In this document: in pieces, positions 56,334 to 63,932 of the stretch | Position numbering within the stretch: the first letter of the stretch is position 1 | Layout: every line of letters begins with the position of its first letter | Assembly (NCBI RefSeq): GCF_016925535.1 | Contig: NZ_CP070496.1 | Coordinates: forward strand, 3,630,257 to 3,694,256 | Direction: 5' to 3' | Source: Natronoglycomyces albus | Lineage (GTDB): Bacteria > Actinomycetota > Actinomycetes > Mycobacteriales > Micromonosporaceae | Length of the DNA: 64,000 nucleotides | Translations under genes and position numbers: made by a program | Notes under the pieces: generated by a model | What the model was told of the DNA's origin: nothing | Database searches by the model: none | The model's input: only the letters and a program-made list of their open reading frames with translations

Positions 56334-56693
56334 CTAGGGGTCCTCTGGCTGGCGGTGGTGTGCGGGGTGGGTGTCGAGGGTGTGTTCGGCTTGGTGGATG
56401 GCGTCGGTGACGAGCCGTCGGGCGTGTTCGTTGGAGAGTCGGTAGTAGGCGCGGTTGCCTTCATGGCGGGCCGTGACAATGCGGGCTAGTCGCAGTTTGG
56501 CGAGGTGTTGGGATACGGCGGCGGGGGCTTTGTCGACGTTTTGTGCCAGCGCGTTGACGGATAGTTCGCCTTCGGCCAGTGCCAGGATGATGCGGATGCG
56601 GGTGGGGTCGGCCAGCATGCTGAAGACTTCGGCAGCGACGGCGACGTATTGGGCTCGGTCCTCACCAGACGTATTGTTAGTATCTGCATTCAT
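56334..56693 (-). CDS. ArsR/SmtB-family transcriptional repressor
   Basis: The 119-residue winged helix protein has LADPTRIRIILALAEGELSV and the recognition helix APAAVSQHLAKL. The C-terminal helix is His-rich (SNEHARRL, DAIHQAEHTLDTHPAHH), in the alpha-5 position where SmtB/NmtR-type proteins bind zinc or nickel, but the usual ligand set is altered. The ATG at 56693 is inside a 12-bp perfect inverted repeat, with TAGTAT 6 nt upstream as a -10, so the transcript is probably leaderless and autorepressed. It precedes the MFS gene by 3 nt. Confidence 0.9.
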   Translation of the reverse strand: MNADTNNTSGEDRAQYVAVAAEVFSMLADPTRIRIILALAEGELSVNALAQNVDKAPAAVSQHLAKLRLARIVTARHEGNRAYYRLSNEHARRLVTDAIHQAEHTLDTHPAHHRQPEDP

Positions 56694-56707
56694 ACGCAGA
56701 TACTAAC
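56676..56707. promoter_or_regulatory. ArsR operator, 12-bp perfect inverted repeat across the start codon
   Basis: GTTAGTATCTGC (56676-56687) and GCAGATACTAAC (56696-56707) are perfect complements separated by 8 nt that contain the ATG of the ArsR gene. On the minus strand TAGTAT is well placed as a -10 with transcription starting at or beside the ATG. Binding would directly block RNA polymerase. Confidence 0.85.
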
Positions 56708-56730
56708 ATTGGAGGGGAGGAGTTACCCTA

Positions 56731-56793
56731 ATGACGGCAGCCTTAAGCCCGCAGACACAGCTAACGGCCCGAAACCAGGTGTGTCATCGTTGA
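56731..56793 (+). CDS. possible 20-residue leader peptide upstream of the 56824 gene
   Basis: A GGAGGGGAGGAG ribosome site (56711-56722) precedes an ATG by 8 nt, opening a 20-residue frame (MTAALSPQTQ...) that ends 31 nt before the membrane protein gene. The unusually strong site suggests translation. The peptide has no family. It may instead be spurious. Confidence 0.35.
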   Translation: MTAALSPQTQLTARNQVCHR

Positions 56794-56823
56794 GCCCGCA
56801 AACCCGCACCCCTTGGGAACCAC

Positions 56824-58281
56824 ATGTTGAGCAGGATTTATCGACGGATTCGCTATATTCCGGCGAATAGTCACTACGACACCGGCCGTTTCAAGGCCCA
56901 TCCGCTGAGCCGGTTTCCCGTCAGCGAGAACACCCCCCAGCTTGACCCTGGGCATGGCCTTATCGCGCTGCGTTCCAAAGGGGTTCGCCGTTTGCAGCTG
57001 GGCTTTGACGAGCGCGGCAACCGCCTCAGTCAGCCGCGACCTCAGGTGGCGCCGCCGGTTTTCCTCATCGACGGCACCCCCGTGGCCACTGGGTTTGGCA
57101 CCGGCCACATCCTGCTTCCCACCGGGTCGTATCGGCTGGAAGTACAAGCTGGAGCATCAGGCCCCTACGTGCAGGTCCAGGTGCCCGACCAGGGTCGGGT
57201 CCGGCTCAAGTCGGTGGTGTCCTCTCCGGTGCGCGCTGACATCGCACACGACCGGCTGTTCTGGCTGTACTCAAGCTTTGCCTTGGGCCGCAGAGCTTTC
57301 CTCGAACGTAAGCGCGGCCTGGCGGCCCCGATCCTGATCGCCCTGGCACTTTTCGTGCTCACCTTGATCTTTGGGTTCGGCTTCAGCCGTGAGTTTGTCG
57401 CCCAGCAGTTCGGGCCAGACCAGACCAGCGGCCCGCTCCCGACCTTGCTGTGTATGGTGCCCGGTGTCCTCGCTGGCATCCTGTGGATAGTGGTCAGGTG
57501 GGCCCAGGCCAAAGCGCGGGCGATGGTGAAGGGCCCGCTCAATGAGTTCGCCCCCACAGCCCTTGCTGGCGGCGGGTCTTGGAGCATTGTGGACCCTGAT
57601 GAGGCAGCACCGCCTACGACCCGGCCCGATATGGCGACGCTGCGGGTGGACGTGGCTTTCGAACACAATGATGTGGACGCCACCCGGCCGCTACGTTTGG
57701 TCGTGCCGAATACGCACAGCCAACTTTCGGGCGACGACAACGACCCGGGGGTCGCGCCTTCGCAGCGTTACCACGCCGAGCAGGAAACCATCGAGATTCT
57801 GGGGGAGAACCTGGAGCATGCCGGTAAGTCGGCCAAAAAAATGGGCCGGGAAATAGCCCACGAATTTCAGTCGATTCCATGGCGTGACTCGTGGCGTTCC
57901 GATGTGAATCACTATTTCGGAACATATTCGAACGGTCGCGCTGAGACCGAAATTCGCCCGTGGATCGCTCCCCCGATTATTAGCCTGGAGGACCGGGAAC
58001 TGCCCGCAATATGGGGATGCAATGAATATGTGCTTCCGCCTGGGGTGAGGCTGATTGAAATCGCGGTGCCGCCCCCGCCTTCACCTCTAGCCAGTGACAC
58101 CGAAATCGCCTTGCCCGCGGATGCGCGCCGCATATATCAGCTTGACCTGAAACCAGGTTCAAGCACCCATATTGAGTCGATCGCCGATATCAAATGTTCG
58201 TGGAGCCACGACGGTCAGTCGCTGACCCAATATTCGGCGCACATCCACCCGTTGCGCTCTCCGTCGGAAAGTACGCACTGA
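56824..58281 (+). CDS. membrane protein with PEGA-like domains, paralogue of 51956-53416
   Basis: The 485-residue product aligns along its length with the 51,956 protein: IYRRIRYIP, FKAHPLSRF, VFLIDGTPVATGFGTGH, SFALGRRAFLE, IPWRDSWRSD, EIRPWI and LPAIWGCNEY. Two membrane helices lie near residues 160-225 (ILIALALFVLTLIFGFGF and LCMVPGVLAGILWIVV). No ESX-like partner is adjacent, only repeat copy B downstream. The regions just upstream of both genes also resemble each other, so the duplication included flanking DNA. Function is unknown. Confidence 0.72.
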   Translation: MLSRIYRRIRYIPANSHYDTGRFKAHPLSRFPVSENTPQLDPGHGLIALRSKGVRRLQLGFDERGNRLSQPRPQVAPPVFLIDGTPVATGFGTGHILLPTGSYRLEVQAGASGPYVQVQVPDQGRVRLKSVVSSPVRADIAHDRLFWLYSSFALGRRAFLERKRGLAAPILIALALFVLTLIFGFGFSREFVAQQFGPDQTSGPLPTLLCMVPGVLAGILWIVVRWAQAKARAMVKGPLNEFAPTALAGGGSWSIVDPDEAAPPTTRPDMATLRVDVAFEHNDVDATRPLRLVVPNTHSQLSGDDNDPGVAPSQRYHAEQETIEILGENLEHAGKSAKKMGREIAHEFQSIPWRDSWRSDVNHYFGTYSNGRAETEIRPWIAPPIISLEDRELPAIWGCNEYVLPPGVRLIEIAVPPPPSPLASDTEIALPADARRIYQLDLKPGSSTHIESIADIKCSWSHDGQSLTQYSAHIHPLRSPSESTH

Positions 58282-58319
58282 TCTAGCTGGGGTTTCTCTA
58301 TTCGGTTGTGGCGCTGAGA

Positions 58320-58417
58320 AGGCTTATGCAAAAGCGCGAGTTCAAGGCCGCAGGAGGCGACGTTTAAGTTCCTTAACGAGCCGAGGAGAACGCTGATGGC
58401 ACCTTGGGCATAAGCCT
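58320..58417. repeat. 98-bp inverted-repeat element, copy B
   Basis: It begins AGGCTTATGCAAAAG and ends GCATAAGCCT, as copy A at 45,268. The internal hairpin sequence differs from A yet can still pair (GTTTAAG with CTTAAC), a sign of compensatory change. It abuts the stop codon (58,418-58,420) of the small membrane gene. No target duplication is visible. Confidence 0.72.
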
Positions 58418-58561
58418 CTAGGTGAAGACGCTGACACCACCGGGCCCAACAATCAGGCCTACCACGATGAGGACGATGCCCCATAGCAGTTGACCTCGAA
58501 AGATGGCCAGCACACCGGAAATGACGAGTATGGCCGCGAGTATCCAAAGAATAATGTCCAT
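58418..58561 (-). CDS. small membrane protein, GPGG type
   Basis: The 47-residue protein consists of two hydrophobic helices (ILWILAAILVISGVLAIF and LLWGIVLIVVGLIVGPGG) and ends GVSVFT. Very similar small proteins are common in actinobacteria, function unknown. I take the ATG at 58561 (MDIILW); an ATG at 58573 is an alternative. The longer frame from 58708 is shadow. Its stop codon touches repeat copy B. Confidence 0.72.
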   Translation of the reverse strand: MDIILWILAAILVISGVLAIFRGQLLWGIVLIVVGLIVGPGGVSVFT

Positions 58562-58664
58562 ATATCCATGCATACTCTCTTGTCCGAACGCGCGCAAGAA
58601 ACTCACGAAATTCCGGCCTCGCCGGTGCCAATGTAGAGACGGTTTTGCCGAAAATGAACGCTGG

Positions 58665-59213
58665 CTACCTAATCGGCTCGTAACGCATCGCGACCGCCCC
58701 TGAGCCATATTCCAACCGGCTCACCAGCTTCAAGTCCACACTTTTAGACAGTCCGGCGAACAAGGTCGGCCCGTGGCCGACGATCTTGGGATGTATCACG
58801 AACTCATACTCATCGATCAAACCCAGTTGCGCCAACGCCAACGGAAGCTGAACGCCTCCCACAAACAATCCCTTGCCTGGCTGTTCCTTGAGCTCTCGCA
58901 CGGCGGCGCCAAGGTCTCCGCGCACAAGTTCGGCGTTCCAATCGACATTTTCCAAAGTGCTGGAGACGACGTATTTCTTGGCCGCGTCAATCGTTTGCGC
59001 GAACGGTTCCATCCACTCAGGTCTAGCCACAGCCTGGGCTGAGGGCCGCCAGGCCGATTCCATCATTTCGTAGGTCACCCGGCCAAAGAGCAGCGCGTCA
59101 GCCCGGCCGATGCTTTCAGCCGCCCGAGCGTGCAACTCTTCGTCTGGGACGATCGCCTCATGATGGCAGCACCCGTCCAGGGTCACGTTGATGGAATATC
59201 TCAACTGTCGCAT
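58665..59213 (-). CDS. dihydrofolate reductase-family protein (RibD C-terminal type)
   Basis: The 182-residue protein begins LRYSINVTLDGCCHHEA and contains ALLFGRVTYEMM, GKGLFVGGVQLPLALAQLGLIDEYEFVIHPKIVGHGPTLF. This is the RibD_C/DHFR-like family common in actinobacteria. It probably reduces a pteridine- or pyrimidine-like substrate with NADPH; the real substrate is unknown. It stands alone on its strand. Confidence 0.9.
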   Translation of the reverse strand: MRQLRYSINVTLDGCCHHEAIVPDEELHARAAESIGRADALLFGRVTYEMMESAWRPSAQAVARPEWMEPFAQTIDAAKKYVVSSTLENVDWNAELVRGDLGAAVRELKEQPGKGLFVGGVQLPLALAQLGLIDEYEFVIHPKIVGHGPTLFAGLSKSVDLKLVSRLEYGSGAVAMRYEPIR

Positions 59214-59551
59214 TCGGTCAGGCTACGCCGCGCAGCCGACAATCGACCCCTCATTCACGAGGCTAGTTACCTGGAATGTCAGTCCCGCTGACGCCGTTGT
59301 CTCCAAGCGCGCGGACAGTGTGAACAGTGGCGCGGCCCCGACGAGCACCGCTGTGTTCGCATCGACGCCCAGCGACACTTTCTAGGCAAGCATCTTCCTC
59401 GCAGCCTTCCAACCTGCGCAAACACTCTCCTCTCAAAGCTTATGGAGGGTTTAGAGCTTCCTTAGCGGCCCCTTAACCAAACTGCTCGTAGCGTTCATTG
59501 ACGTCGAGGGCCGAAGCCCTCTGTCGAGGAAACCTAGACGAGGAGAGCTCA
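59214..59551. promoter_or_regulatory. promoter region of the DUF4956-VTC operon
   Basis: This 338-bp gap holds no supported gene. Near its right end is a direct repeat CCTTA-GCGGCC-CCTTA (59,460-59,475) and, just before the ATG, GAGGAGAG. The first part (59,214-59,400) has only weak frames. Confidence 0.5.
59460..59475. promoter_or_regulatory. 11-bp-period direct repeat, putative OmpR-type regulator site
   Basis: Two CCTTA half-sites (59,460-59,464 and 59,471-59,475) are spaced by 6 nt, an 11-bp period. The same arrangement occurs at 63,363-63,378. OmpR-family regulators bind head-to-tail direct repeats with this period, and one is encoded at 62,359-63,066. Confidence 0.5.
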
Positions 59552-60169
59552 ATGGACATCCTGTTGGCGCTGGCACTGCCGATCAACCTGTTCTCGATCG
59601 CGGTGCTGGCCTACGCGATCTACTTTCGACGGCATCGCCGCGCCGACTTGATGTTCGCCTATATCGCCTTGAACGTCGGAGTATTCACCGTCTCTGCCAT
59701 CATGCTGACGCAAAACATCAACCTCGGCGTGGCCTTCGGCTTGTTCGGCGTCTTGGCAATCATTCGCCTGCGATCGGATTCGATCAGCCAGCGCGAGATT
59801 GGCTACTACTTCATAGCCATCGCCTTGGGTTTGGTCAACGGGATCGGCTCATCGTTCCCAGTGGCGATGATTTTGCTGAATCTGCTGCTCTTGACAGTGA
59901 TGTTTGTGGCTGATCACGCCCTCGTCTCCGGTGGGGTTGAGCGGCGAGTCCTGGTGTTGGACTTCATCATCAACGAAAAGGAGGGCCTGCGCGCGGACTT
60001 GGAGCAGCGGCTTGACGCCGAGGTTCTACGGCTGGAGGTCGACCGGGTCGACTATGTGCGCGACACGATGAGCGTCGATGTGCGGTACCGTCCGCGCCCA
60101 CCTCACGCAACATATGCGGCCAGTGCGAATAATACCGCCACCACTGTGCAGCTACCGGCGATTTTGTAA
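59552..60169 (+). CDS. DUF4956 domain-containing membrane protein
   Basis: The 205-residue product has four hydrophobic helices at its N-terminus (LALALPINLFSIAVLAYAIYF onward), the AFGLFGVLAIIRLRSD motif characteristic of DUF4956, and a cytoplasmic C-terminal domain. The family occurs almost always beside VTC-domain genes, as here, and is expected to form a membrane partner of a polyphosphate-type polymerase. The ATG 59552 has GAGGAGAG upstream; the longer frame is not used. It ends 25 nt before the VTC gene. Confidence 0.87.
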   Translation: MDILLALALPINLFSIAVLAYAIYFRRHRRADLMFAYIALNVGVFTVSAIMLTQNINLGVAFGLFGVLAIIRLRSDSISQREIGYYFIAIALGLVNGIGSSFPVAMILLNLLLLTVMFVADHALVSGGVERRVLVLDFIINEKEGLRADLEQRLDAEVLRLEVDRVDYVRDTMSVDVRYRPRPPHATYAASANNTATTVQLPAIL

Positions 60170-60194
60170 CCCGAGGTTTGAGGAAGGCATCGAC

Positions 60195-61070
60195 ATGACT
60201 GTGACCGATGGCGGCGTACGCGCCCAGGTGGGGCCAAAGGCTGGCCCGGTGTGGCCGGAAACGACGCAGGCCGCTAGTGAGCCAACCCCAGCCGAGGAGC
60301 GGGCGCACTCACCTGCCGCGAGCGTCTTTCCGGCATTGAGCCTGGCCCAAGTGAACGCCCGAGCGAAGCTGCAAACCAGGGTGGACACCAAGTATCTGCT
60401 CGACCCGTTCCAGTTCGCCGAGTTTTCCGCCGCGCTGGCCACGCAGGAGGATTGGGCGGTCCTTCAGATCGACGGAGGCCACCAGTTCCGGTATCGATCG
60501 GTGTACTTCGACACCCCGGACTTGTTGACGTTTCGGCACCACCGGCAAGGCAAGCGGAGACGTTTCAAGGTCCGCACGCGAACCTATGTCGACTCGGGTG
60601 AATGCGCATTCGAGGTGAAGGTGCGCGGCGCGCGGGCGGCGACGGTGAAACAGCGGATGGACTATGCGGCCGAGGACGCCGACCGGATCACGCCTGTGGC
60701 CTGGTCGTTCCTGACCTCGACGTTGCGCCAAGCCTATGGGGTCGCGCCGCCTGCGGTGCTGCGTCCGATGGCCAGCACCGAGTATCTGCGGCAAACATAC
60801 GTGCAGTTGTCGAGCCCGGCGCGGTTGACCTGCGACACGGGGTTTGTGTGTTCATCGGAGCAGGGGCAGGTGGTGGCGCGGCCGATGTGGGTGGTGGAGT
60901 CGAAGTCCGCCTCCGGTGCGGGGGCGGCCGACAAGCTGCTGTGGACGATGGGGGTTCGTCCGTCGCCGATCAGTAAGTACTGTTTGGCTACGGCGATGCT
61001 GCGGCCGCATCTGTCAGCCAACCGCTGGAGGCGGGCGCGGCGCACCTGGTTCGCCCCTCACGCGGGCTAG
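60195..61070 (+). CDS. VTC-domain protein (predicted polyphosphate polymerase)
   Basis: The 291-residue protein has the tunnel-fold motifs of yeast Vtc4-type polymerases: RVDTKYLL, YRSVYFDTPDLLTF, GKRRRFKVRTRTYV, CAFEVKVRG and VESKSA. Basic residues that line the phosphate tunnel and the acidic metal ligands are present. The Pro/Glu-rich N-terminal ~50 residues are variable. Synthesis of polyphosphate is inferred from the fold, not shown. It follows DUF4956 by 25 nt and its 3' end overlaps the convergent kinase gene by 4 nt. Confidence 0.85.
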   Translation: MTVTDGGVRAQVGPKAGPVWPETTQAASEPTPAEERAHSPAASVFPALSLAQVNARAKLQTRVDTKYLLDPFQFAEFSAALATQEDWAVLQIDGGHQFRYRSVYFDTPDLLTFRHHRQGKRRRFKVRTRTYVDSGECAFEVKVRGARAATVKQRMDYAAEDADRITPVAWSFLTSTLRQAYGVAPPAVLRPMASTEYLRQTYVQLSSPARLTCDTGFVCSSEQGQVVARPMWVVESKSASGAGAADKLLWTMGVRPSPISKYCLATAMLRPHLSANRWRRARRTWFAPHAG

Positions 61071-62362
61071 CCGTCGAGGGTCAATCGCACATGAGTGCCG
61101 CGCCCGTCGGGACCCGGCCCAATGGTCATCTGCCCTCCGGCGGCCTCGGCGGTGCGGTTGATGATGTCCAACCCCAGACCGGTGGAGCCGCCGCCGCTGG
61201 CTCCGCGTTGGCGCACATGATCGCCAGGCAGGCCCGGCCCCTGGTCAACGACGTCGATGACGACGCCTCCGGCGGGACGCGGCCGCAAGGAGACAGTGAA
61301 GGCGGTCCCGTCGGGGGTGTGCGCGAAAACATTGCCCAGGGCGGCGTCCATGGCGGCCGAAAGGTCGGGCGCGGCGACGCGAACCCGTAGCGGCCCCCGT
61401 GTCAGTTGTGTGTGACAGGCACGATTGGTGTCTTCGGCCAGCGCCGACCAAAATCGCACCCGGTCGGCGACGACGGCGGCGGCGTCGCAGCTGATTTCGG
61501 TGGGGCCGGTGGCTCGGCTGGTGGTGGTGGCGGCGGGGTGGCGGGCGGCGTCGATGGTGGCGTTGACCGCGGCTTCGACTTCGTCGACGGCCGCCTCTAT
61601 TTCGAGGCGTTCGTTTTCGTCGCGCAGTGATTCGGTTTCTAGGCGCAGCACGGTCAGTGGGGTGCGCAGCCGGTGGGAGAGGTCGGCGACGCGCTCGCGT
61701 TCGGCTTTCAGCATGGATTGGATGGTTCCGGCGAGGCTGTTGAGGGCTTCGGCGACGTCGCGTAGTTCGGCGGGGCCGGAGTGTTTGGCGCGGGCGTCGA
61801 GGTCGCCTTTGGCTAGGCGGTGGGAGACCTCGGATAGTTCCCCGACGGGGATGAGGAGGAGCCGGGCCAGCCAGTTGGCGATGAGGAGCCCAACCCCGAG
61901 GAGGGCGAGGGCGATCGCGCCCATGATCAGGTATGACTGGCCTAGCCCTGCGGTGAGGTCGGAGTTGGACACGTAGGTGCGGATGACGGCGACGCCTTCG
62001 GGTTGGCTTTGCACGCCGAAGAGGATTTCGCGGCCGTCTTCGGCTTCGGCGGTGAAGCTGCGGCCGGTGGCGGCCAGGTCGACGGCTTGGCTGCGTTCGG
62101 CGGACGCGCCGAGGATGGTGCCGTCGGGCCAGTAGACGGTGATGGGGTGGTCGGAGCCGCGGTTGATGATCTCGACGGTCGCGGCCACGGTGTCGTGGTC
62201 TGCTGTGGCCACGGTCGGCACGAGAGCTTCGGCTTCTTGGGTGGCGGCGGTCATGACCCGGTCGACGTTCGCGGAGTGCAGGAGCATGCCGAGGGGGACG
62301 GCGAAGGAGATCAGCACCAGGGTGACGGTGGCGGCCACGAGGAGAATGAGTCGGCGTCTCAT
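61067..62362 (-). CDS. two-component sensor histidine kinase
   Basis: The 431-residue kinase has a membrane helix at the N-terminus (LILLVAATVTLVLISFAVPLG), an extracytoplasmic domain, a second helix (YLIMGAIALALLGVGLLIANWLA, about 150-170), a HAMP region, the H-box LSHRLRTPLT (about 230) and ATPase boxes DQGPGLPG and GGSTGLGL. It overlaps the response regulator by 4 nt (ATGA). The signal is unknown. Confidence 0.93.
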   Translation of the reverse strand: MRRRLILLVAATVTLVLISFAVPLGMLLHSANVDRVMTAATQEAEALVPTVATADHDTVAATVEIINRGSDHPITVYWPDGTILGASAERSQAVDLAATGRSFTAEAEDGREILFGVQSQPEGVAVIRTYVSNSDLTAGLGQSYLIMGAIALALLGVGLLIANWLARLLLIPVGELSEVSHRLAKGDLDARAKHSGPAELRDVAEALNSLAGTIQSMLKAERERVADLSHRLRTPLTVLRLETESLRDENERLEIEAAVDEVEAAVNATIDAARHPAATTTSRATGPTEISCDAAAVVADRVRFWSALAEDTNRACHTQLTRGPLRVRVAAPDLSAAMDAALGNVFAHTPDGTAFTVSLRPRPAGGVVIDVVDQGPGLPGDHVRQRGASGGGSTGLGLDIINRTAEAAGGQMTIGPGPDGRGTHVRLTLDG

Positions 62363-63066
62363 GTGCTTTGCTCCGGGGGGTGGCCTTCGGCGAGGAGCTT
62401 AATGCCGACGCCGCGCACGGTGTGAATGAGTTTTGGTTTGGCGGCGGTTTCGCCTAGTTTGCGGCGCAGCCAGGCTATGTGCACGTCGACGGTTTTGTCC
62501 GCTCCGCCCCAGGGCGCGTCCCAGACTTCGGCGAGGAGTTCCTTCTTGGTGATGACTTCGCCGGGCCGTGTGGCGAGGTAGCGCAGCAGGTCGAATTCTT
62601 TAGGCGCGAGGTCGAGGCGCTGTTCGTGCAGGTGGGCGACGCGCCCGGCCGGGTCGATGCGCAATCCTCCGACGCGTATTTCGGGGGCGATGGCGCGTTG
62701 GGGCGGTGCGGCGCGGCGCAAGACGGCCTGGATGCGGGCGTCCAGGTGGTGGGCGGTGAACGGTTTGACCACGTAGTCGTCGGCTCCGCTGTTGAGCAGC
62801 TGCACGATTTCGTTTTCGTCGTCGCGGGCGGTGGCGATGATGACGGGAACGCTGGAGACCCCGCGTAGCATTTTCAGCATTTCTCGTCCGTCGAGGTCGG
62901 GTAGCCCCAGGTCGAGAATGACCAGGTCAGGTTCATTGTCGACGGCGGCGCGCAGGCCGGTCATGGCGTCTGGGGCGGAGGCGACCTGGTGGTTGAGGGC
63001 AGACAGCGATCGCAGCAGCGCGGAGCGGACACGGTCGTCATCTTCGATCAGGAGAAGCTGGGCCAC
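62359..63066 (-). CDS. OmpR-family response regulator
   Basis: The 235-residue regulator has the phosphoacceptor Asp in LVILDLGLPD (about 52), a Thr in ATARDD, Lys in VVKPF, and a C-terminal winged helix ending VDVHIAWLRRKLG and HTVRGVGIKL. The start is GTG 63066. It is transcribed with the kinase. The CCTTA direct repeats at 59,460 and 63,363 are its most plausible sites in the window. Confidence 0.93.
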   Translation of the reverse strand: MAQLLLIEDDDRVRSALLRSLSALNHQVASAPDAMTGLRAAVDNEPDLVILDLGLPDLDGREMLKMLRGVSSVPVIIATARDDENEIVQLLNSGADDYVVKPFTAHHLDARIQAVLRRAAPPQRAIAPEIRVGGLRIDPAGRVAHLHEQRLDLAPKEFDLLRYLATRPGEVITKKELLAEVWDAPWGGADKTVDVHIAWLRRKLGETAAKPKLIHTVRGVGIKLLAEGHPPEQST

Positions 63067-63404
63067 AGTTTTCTATGGTAGCCACGCTGGCCACGGCGTG
63101 CCTTCGCATCGGGTTTCTTGATAGCCGACGACGTTCACCACTGTTCTTCATGTTTCGTTGGACAGGCGCGCGCAGCGATATCATGCTTTTAGAGCTCCCA
63201 TCAGGTTTGTTTCCGGGGCGTGGACGGTGTGCTGTCAGTGGCTGGCACAGCGGAGGCGCTTGTCCAAACCCGCAGGGTATGGGCAGGTGAGGACAACGCG
63301 GCCAGGTGCCACAACACACCACCGCTATGGGAAGGGAAAACCATGAGGAGCTTTTAGGCACTCCTTAACGTTTCCTTATCACTGAGCGAGGCACAGTTGA
63401 CCTC
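63067..63404. promoter_or_regulatory. divergent promoter region of the two-component system and the acidic secreted protein
   Basis: No supported gene occurs here. The CCTTA repeat sits at its right end, 27 nt before the start of the 63,405 gene. The promoter of the regulator should lie in the left part. Confidence 0.5.
63363..63378. promoter_or_regulatory. 11-bp-period direct repeat, second copy
   Basis: CCTTA-ACGTTT-CCTTA has the same half-sites and spacing as 59,460-59,475 and lies just upstream of the 63,405 gene. Identical geometry at two nearby promoters supports one regulator. Confidence 0.5.
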
Positions 63405-63911
63405 ATGAAACGCAATTACGTAGTGGGGCTGTGGGGCGCGGCGGCGCTCGCGGCCATCGTGGCCGGGGTTTTGGCTGTCAGCATCGCCCAAGGTGGGCTT
63501 TTTCCCGAGCAGACGCAACCGATGTCGGCCGAGGAGATCGAAAGGGAGCTGGCAGCGGCACCAACGCCCGAGGATTCTCCCAGCGACGAAGCGACCGGCG
63601 ATGAACCTACCGACGAGTCCGGCGAGCCCAGCCGGGGCGATGGTGAGCTCGAAACCGCCCCCGACAGTGCGGCGACGGCCGCCAACGAAAAACTCATCAC
63701 TACCGATGGCGGCTCGGTGATGGCCCGCTGCGACGCTCAAGGGGATGGGTACTTGGTGTGGTGGGTTCCCGAACAGGGCTTTATCACCACTGACATCGAC
63801 CGTGGCCCCGATGACGATGTGGAGATCACCTTCAAGAGCTCCCAGACTGAGATTGAAGTGGAGGTCGAGTGCGAGGACGGCTTCCCGGTAGCTGACATCG
63901 ACATCGACTAG
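63405..63911 (+). CDS. secreted or membrane-anchored acidic protein
   Basis: The 168-residue product has a basic start (MKRNYVVGLW), one hydrophobic helix (AALAAIVAGVLAVSIA) and a Glu/Asp/Pro-rich linker, then a small C-terminal domain with a Cys pair (ARCDAQ and VECEDG) likely to form a disulfide outside the cell. No family is recognised. It is divergent from the two-component system, and a putative regulator site precedes it, so it may be a target or accessory of the kinase. Confidence 0.75.
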   Translation: MKRNYVVGLWGAAALAAIVAGVLAVSIAQGGLFPEQTQPMSAEEIERELAAAPTPEDSPSDEATGDEPTDESGEPSRGDGELETAPDSAATAANEKLITTDGGSVMARCDAQGDGYLVWWVPEQGFITTDIDRGPDDDVEITFKSSQTEIEVEVECEDGFPVADIDID

Positions 63912-63932
63912 TAAGGCATTAGGTGCAAGGGC

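Noticed and set aside
61425..61976. 183-codon plus-strand frame inside the histidine kinase gene
   Set aside because: It is Ser/Arg-rich shadow of the kinase gene, typical of high-GC DNA.
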